A stretch of DNA of 38,607 bases. It comes from an uncultured Lachnospiraceae bacterium (GTDB lineage: Bacteria > Bacillota > Clostridia > Lachnospirales > Lachnospiraceae). Under the pieces are notes generated by a model. The model ran no database searches and was not told the origin of the DNA. It saw only the letters and a program-made list of their open reading frames with translations. A program made the translations under genes and the position numbers. The first letter of the stretch is position 1, and each line of letters begins with the position of its first letter. The DNA lies in NCBI GenBank assembly GCA_934320895.1, contig CAKRFY010000029.1:1-38607 (forward strand). The letters are read 5' to 3'. Positions 36,346 through 38,607 of this stretch are shown here, piece by piece.

Positions 36346-36828
36346 ATGAAGAAAGAAAATTACTTAAAATGGGATGAATATTTCATGGGTATCGCTCTCC
36401 TCTCCGCCGAAAGAAGCAAAGACCCACATACAAGTGTAGGTGCCTGTATCGTCAGTGAAGACAACAAGATTTTATCTGTCGGCTATAATGGTATGCCGCT
36501 TGGCTGTTCCGATGACGAATATCCATGGGAGCGTACTTCAGATAATGAACTTGATGCAAAGTATCTCTATGTATGCCATGCCGAACTTAATGCATTATTA
36601 AACTATACAGGTACAAATTTAAAAAATGCTAAAATCTACACCACACTCTTTCCATGCAATGAGTGTACAAAAGCCCTTATCCAATCTGGAATAAAAGAAG
36701 TTATATATATGTCAGACAAATATTCTGACACACCTTCTGTTATTGCAGCAAAAAGAATGATGAACTCAGCAGGTGTAAAATTTGTTCCATACAAACCTAT
36801 AAACAGAAGTATAAAACTAGATCTTTAA
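36346..36828 (+). CDS. dCMP deaminase family protein (ComEB-like)
   Basis: The enzyme deaminates dCMP to dUMP for dTTP synthesis. The 160-residue protein has the zinc motifs CHAELNALLNY (His ligand and proton-shuttling Glu) and LFPCNECTKALI (two Cys ligands). The N-terminus KWDEYFMGIALLSAERSKDPHTSVGACIV is typical of dCMP deaminases rather than cytidine deaminases. AGGAGA precedes the ATG. A clear terminator follows. It could use another deoxycytidylate-like substrate, but the family placement is firm. Confidence 0.9.
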   Translation: MKKENYLKWDEYFMGIALLSAERSKDPHTSVGACIVSEDNKILSVGYNGMPLGCSDDEYPWERTSDNELDAKYLYVCHAELNALLNYTGTNLKNAKIYTTLFPCNECTKALIQSGIKEVIYMSDKYSDTPSVIAAKRMMNSAGVKFVPYKPINRSIKLDL

Positions 36829-36832
36829 AGAT

Positions 36833-36872
36833 AAATAAACCTGTTCACTTAAGAACAGGCTTATTTATTTTT
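36833..36872 (+). terminator. Terminator behind the dCMP deaminase gene
   Basis: AAATAAaCCTGTTC (36833-36846) and GAACAGGcTTATTT (36853-36866) form a 14-base stem with one mismatch and a six-base loop, followed by ATTTTTG. Confidence 0.85.
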
Positions 36873-37010
36873 GTGTTATCATTTATTCGACTCTCCTGCA
36901 GTCTCATTTTTTAACATTATCAAAGGACAAAGCAGATTGCAAATATCCACTTTAATATGAAAAAGTGTTCTACAACATCATCAATATTTATATTATTGTG
37001 TGCTACATAC

Positions 37011-37967
37011 CTATTTTGCATACGTTATTCTCTCTTTATCTCCACTATAATCAAATTTGCCATCATTTTTCTCTTCAATAGCCTTTATCATATGATAAGT
37101 ATATTCATTGTACGGAACTGGAATCCCAAGTTCTTTTCCCATGCGAACTAATGCTCCTGAAAACATATCGATCTCAGTATGCCGACCCGCATCGATATCC
37201 TGTAATGTAGAATATCTTGCCGAAGCAGGAACAGCACTTCCACGGTTTGAAGATGTTCCTATCCTGCTCATATCAATACCTTTTGCTCTTGCAACAGCCT
37301 CCAGTTCTTTCCTAAGCCCATCACTTATCGCTTTCATATGGACGCTATCCTGATAGCAGCCTACACCAGCTCCAAGAATTGCCTGTGGCAGATTGCTGCA
37401 TACATTAAGTCTGAATTTACTCCATATCTCCTCCATAATACATTCTGTATCACGATAATGAATACCAGTACCCTCAAAAAGTTTTTTAACAGCCTGCACT
37501 CTCTCACTTTGATAAGGTTCTGAAATCTCCCCCAAAATTATACCAAGCGTTGTCTCAGGATTAAAATAATAACCATTTTCCTCTTTATGTGAAGCGACCT
37601 TGATAAGCGAATGTAATACATGTGAAGCACCGATCTTCTCAGAAATAACCTCCTCACTATCAACACCATTCATAAGACTCATAACGGTTGTATTTTCTCC
37701 CGTAACTGTTCGTATATCCTCAAGTGCTTCCGGCAATGTTCCGTATTTTAAAGCTACGATAAGAAGGTCAACATCTGCTGCCTCCTGTGGTGTCCACACC
37801 TCTGGATGATATGTAACATCATTTATAATGCAGCCATTCTTAAGCCGCTTAGCTCTCTCTCCTTTTGCTATAACACCTAATCTTATATCATCACGATCTG
37901 AAAGTCCCCATATAACATAAGAACCAACTGCTCCCGCTCCAAGGACTGCAACTTTCTTTATTTCCAT
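37011..37967 (-). CDS. 2-dehydropantoate 2-reductase family protein (ApbA/PanE)
   Basis: The 318-residue protein has an N-terminal Rossmann fold with VAVLGAGAVGSYVIWGLS (nucleotide-binding glycines), LLIVALKYGTLPEAL, the family motif SLMNGVDSEEVI, and the C-terminal helical domain (EEIWSKFRLNVCSNLPQAILG with the catalytic Lys/Asn area, and GRHTEIDMFSGALVRMGKELGIPVPYN). It probably reduces 2-dehydropantoate to pantoate with NADPH for coenzyme A synthesis, but the family includes many paralogues of unknown substrate and no pan genes are nearby. AGGAGAT precedes the ATG. Confidence 0.85.
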   Translation of the reverse strand: MEIKKVAVLGAGAVGSYVIWGLSDRDDIRLGVIAKGERAKRLKNGCIINDVTYHPEVWTPQEAADVDLLIVALKYGTLPEALEDIRTVTGENTTVMSLMNGVDSEEVISEKIGASHVLHSLIKVASHKEENGYYFNPETTLGIILGEISEPYQSERVQAVKKLFEGTGIHYRDTECIMEEIWSKFRLNVCSNLPQAILGAGVGCYQDSVHMKAISDGLRKELEAVARAKGIDMSRIGTSSNRGSAVPASARYSTLQDIDAGRHTEIDMFSGALVRMGKELGIPVPYNEYTYHMIKAIEEKNDGKFDYSGDKERITYAK

Positions 37968-37993
37968 CTTTACATCTCCTATCTGCTAATATT

Positions 37994-38359
37994 TTATCTT
38001 CCTGCTTTCATTTTCTTTTTGCATGTATACATCAAATTGTCCGCCTCACGAAAAATATCATCAATATCATGCGAATCTTCTTCATAGCTAAGCAGATAAC
38101 GAATCAATAAAACTGGCATAAGTCCATAAGTTAAATAACTCAGATAAATACACAACAGCATATTACTCATAAACAATTCAAGTATATGACATTCAATAAG
38201 CATCCACAACCCTGTGTCAACTGCAAAAAGTCCAAGGAACAACATCTGCCCCGCTTTCTTACGATGGATTGCAAATAATCCATTAATAATGTAATATAAA
38301 CCTATCATAAGCAATATTAAACTTGGAATCAAAGACCATATTGCATTTTCTAAGATCAT
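37994..38359 (-). pseudogene. Diguanylate cyclase remnant: membrane region fused to the last residues of a GGDEF domain
   Basis: The 121-residue reading frame has three hydrophobic helices (about 8-30, 38-55 and 62-90) and then a soluble end, DIDDIFREADNLMYTCKKKMKAGR (98-121). That end is the typical C-terminus of a GGDEF domain, in which a helix with FRxADxxMYxxK closes the fold. The roughly 150 residues expected between, including GGDEF itself, are missing, so the gene appears to have lost its catalytic core by an internal in-frame deletion with the junction near residue 91-97. A ribosome binding site is weak and a TAG lies six codons before the ATG. It may still be expressed as a small membrane protein. 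Confidence 0.75.
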
Positions 38360-38531
38360 AGCTATAAATGACGCCTATGTTACCTTATTTTTTTTACATT
38401 CATCAATCTTTTTCTAAAAAACAACTTTCATTTGACGATTTGATCGTGGTTAAATACAGAGCATTACATAGCCACCATTTACCATCCTTATGACGGTTAA
38501 ATAAGCCGATAGCATCTCAATAGTCTATTAT
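38360..38531. other. Intergenic stretch without a recognised gene
   Basis: Between the GGDEF remnant and the IS-type right end I find no convincing reading frame with a start signal. It is more GC-balanced than the surrounding intergenic DNA, so it may be a further gene remnant. Confidence 0.5.
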
Positions 38532-38565
38532 GTGAACTACCCATTGTCTAAAGCCAATGGGCTTC
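38532..38565 (-). ncRNA. IS200/IS605-type right-end hairpin, likely scaffold part of an omega RNA
   Basis: CCCATTG (38540-38546) and CAATGGG (38555-38561) form a hairpin lying at and just inside the tnpB stop codon, in the context GAAGC-hairpin-TAGTTCAC on the minus strand. Such a 3'-end hairpin followed by TTCAC is characteristic of right ends of IS605-group tnpB elements. In characterised systems the tnpB 3' region is also transcribed as the guide (omega) RNA, with the guide taken from the flanking DNA, here minus strand from about 38531 downwards. The exact boundary is inferred. Confidence 0.6.
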
Positions 38566-38607
38566 CTGCTTCATCGACCTCGCAACCTACTAGCTCCACA
38601 GGCGTTA
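38537..38607 (-). CDS. tnpB: TnpB-type RNA-guided nuclease, C-terminal end only (cut by window edge)
   Basis: The last 23 codons before TAG (38537-38539) read TPVELVGCEVDEAGSPLALD followed by NG. TPVE... and EAGSP... are the usual tail of TnpB proteins of IS200/IS605 elements, in which the final codons overlap the right-end hairpin. The rest of the gene lies beyond the window, so I cannot tell whether it is intact or accompanied by a tnpA transposase. Confidence 0.7.
   Translation of the reverse strand, partial: TPVELVGCEVDEAGSPLALDNG

Noticed and set aside
38360..38531. Possible additional transposase fragment
   Set aside because: Translations of this strand give only short pieces broken by stops with no motif I can name.

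Overview
The window looks like chromosomal DNA from an AT-rich, endospore-lineage Firmicute, most likely a Lachnospiraceae (Clostridia). The pointers are the rimP-nusA-rnpM-ylxQ-infB-rbfA-nrnA-truB-ribF order, sporulation genes (gpr, spoIIP), a Fe-S type two-subunit serine dehydratase, GH133/GH13 maltodextrin enzymes and intact AGGAGG-type ribosome binding sites. I cannot name the species from sequence alone. Almost every gene lies on the minus strand; the exceptions are a LacI-family regulator and the rpsT-dCMP deaminase pair.

Left end (1-2450): two strong tandem promoters fire leftward out of the window and resemble an rRNA operon promoter pair. Next to them is a scar in which the 3' part of a DXS-like transketolase gene is joined to the tail of a hybrid sensor histidine kinase. 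The kinase has lost its sensor domain and carries a stop codon directly after its phospho-accepting histidine.

Core region (2451-18856): sdaAB-sdaAA; a lipoprotein polysaccharide deacetylase flanked by look-alike hairpin terminators; the translation/transcription operon from rimP to ribF, with a structured leader and strong terminator between rbfA and nrnA and an IF-2 carrying about 11 tandem 8-residue Asn/Arg-rich repeats; a CwlC-like amidase; prfC; purE; hemW.

Maltodextrin region (18883-31125): a divergent LacI regulator and an operon for an ABC importer (binding protein plus two permeases, no ATPase), pullulanase, GH133 debranching enzyme, GH13_20 neopullulanase-type enzyme and GH13_31 alpha-glucosidase. 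Together they would import branched maltodextrins and degrade them to glucose in the cytoplasm. The block sits exactly between lepA and hemW, genes that are adjacent in many Firmicutes, so it looks like an island inserted into a conserved neighbourhood, and hemW now lies 26 bp behind the last sugar gene.

Right part (31247-38607): lepA, spoIIP and gpr on the minus strand, facing away from rpsT and a dCMP deaminase gene on the plus strand (classic Firmicute order); then a ketopantoate reductase-like gene, a diguanylate cyclase remnant that keeps only its membrane part and the last residues of its GGDEF domain, and the 3' end of an IS200/IS605-type tnpB with its right-end hairpin (probable omega RNA region), cut by the window edge.

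No tRNA, rRNA or CRISPR array was seen inside the window. The most unusual items are the decayed signalling genes, the structured rbfA-nrnA junction, the repeat-expanded IF-2 and the insertion of the sugar operon between lepA and hemW.
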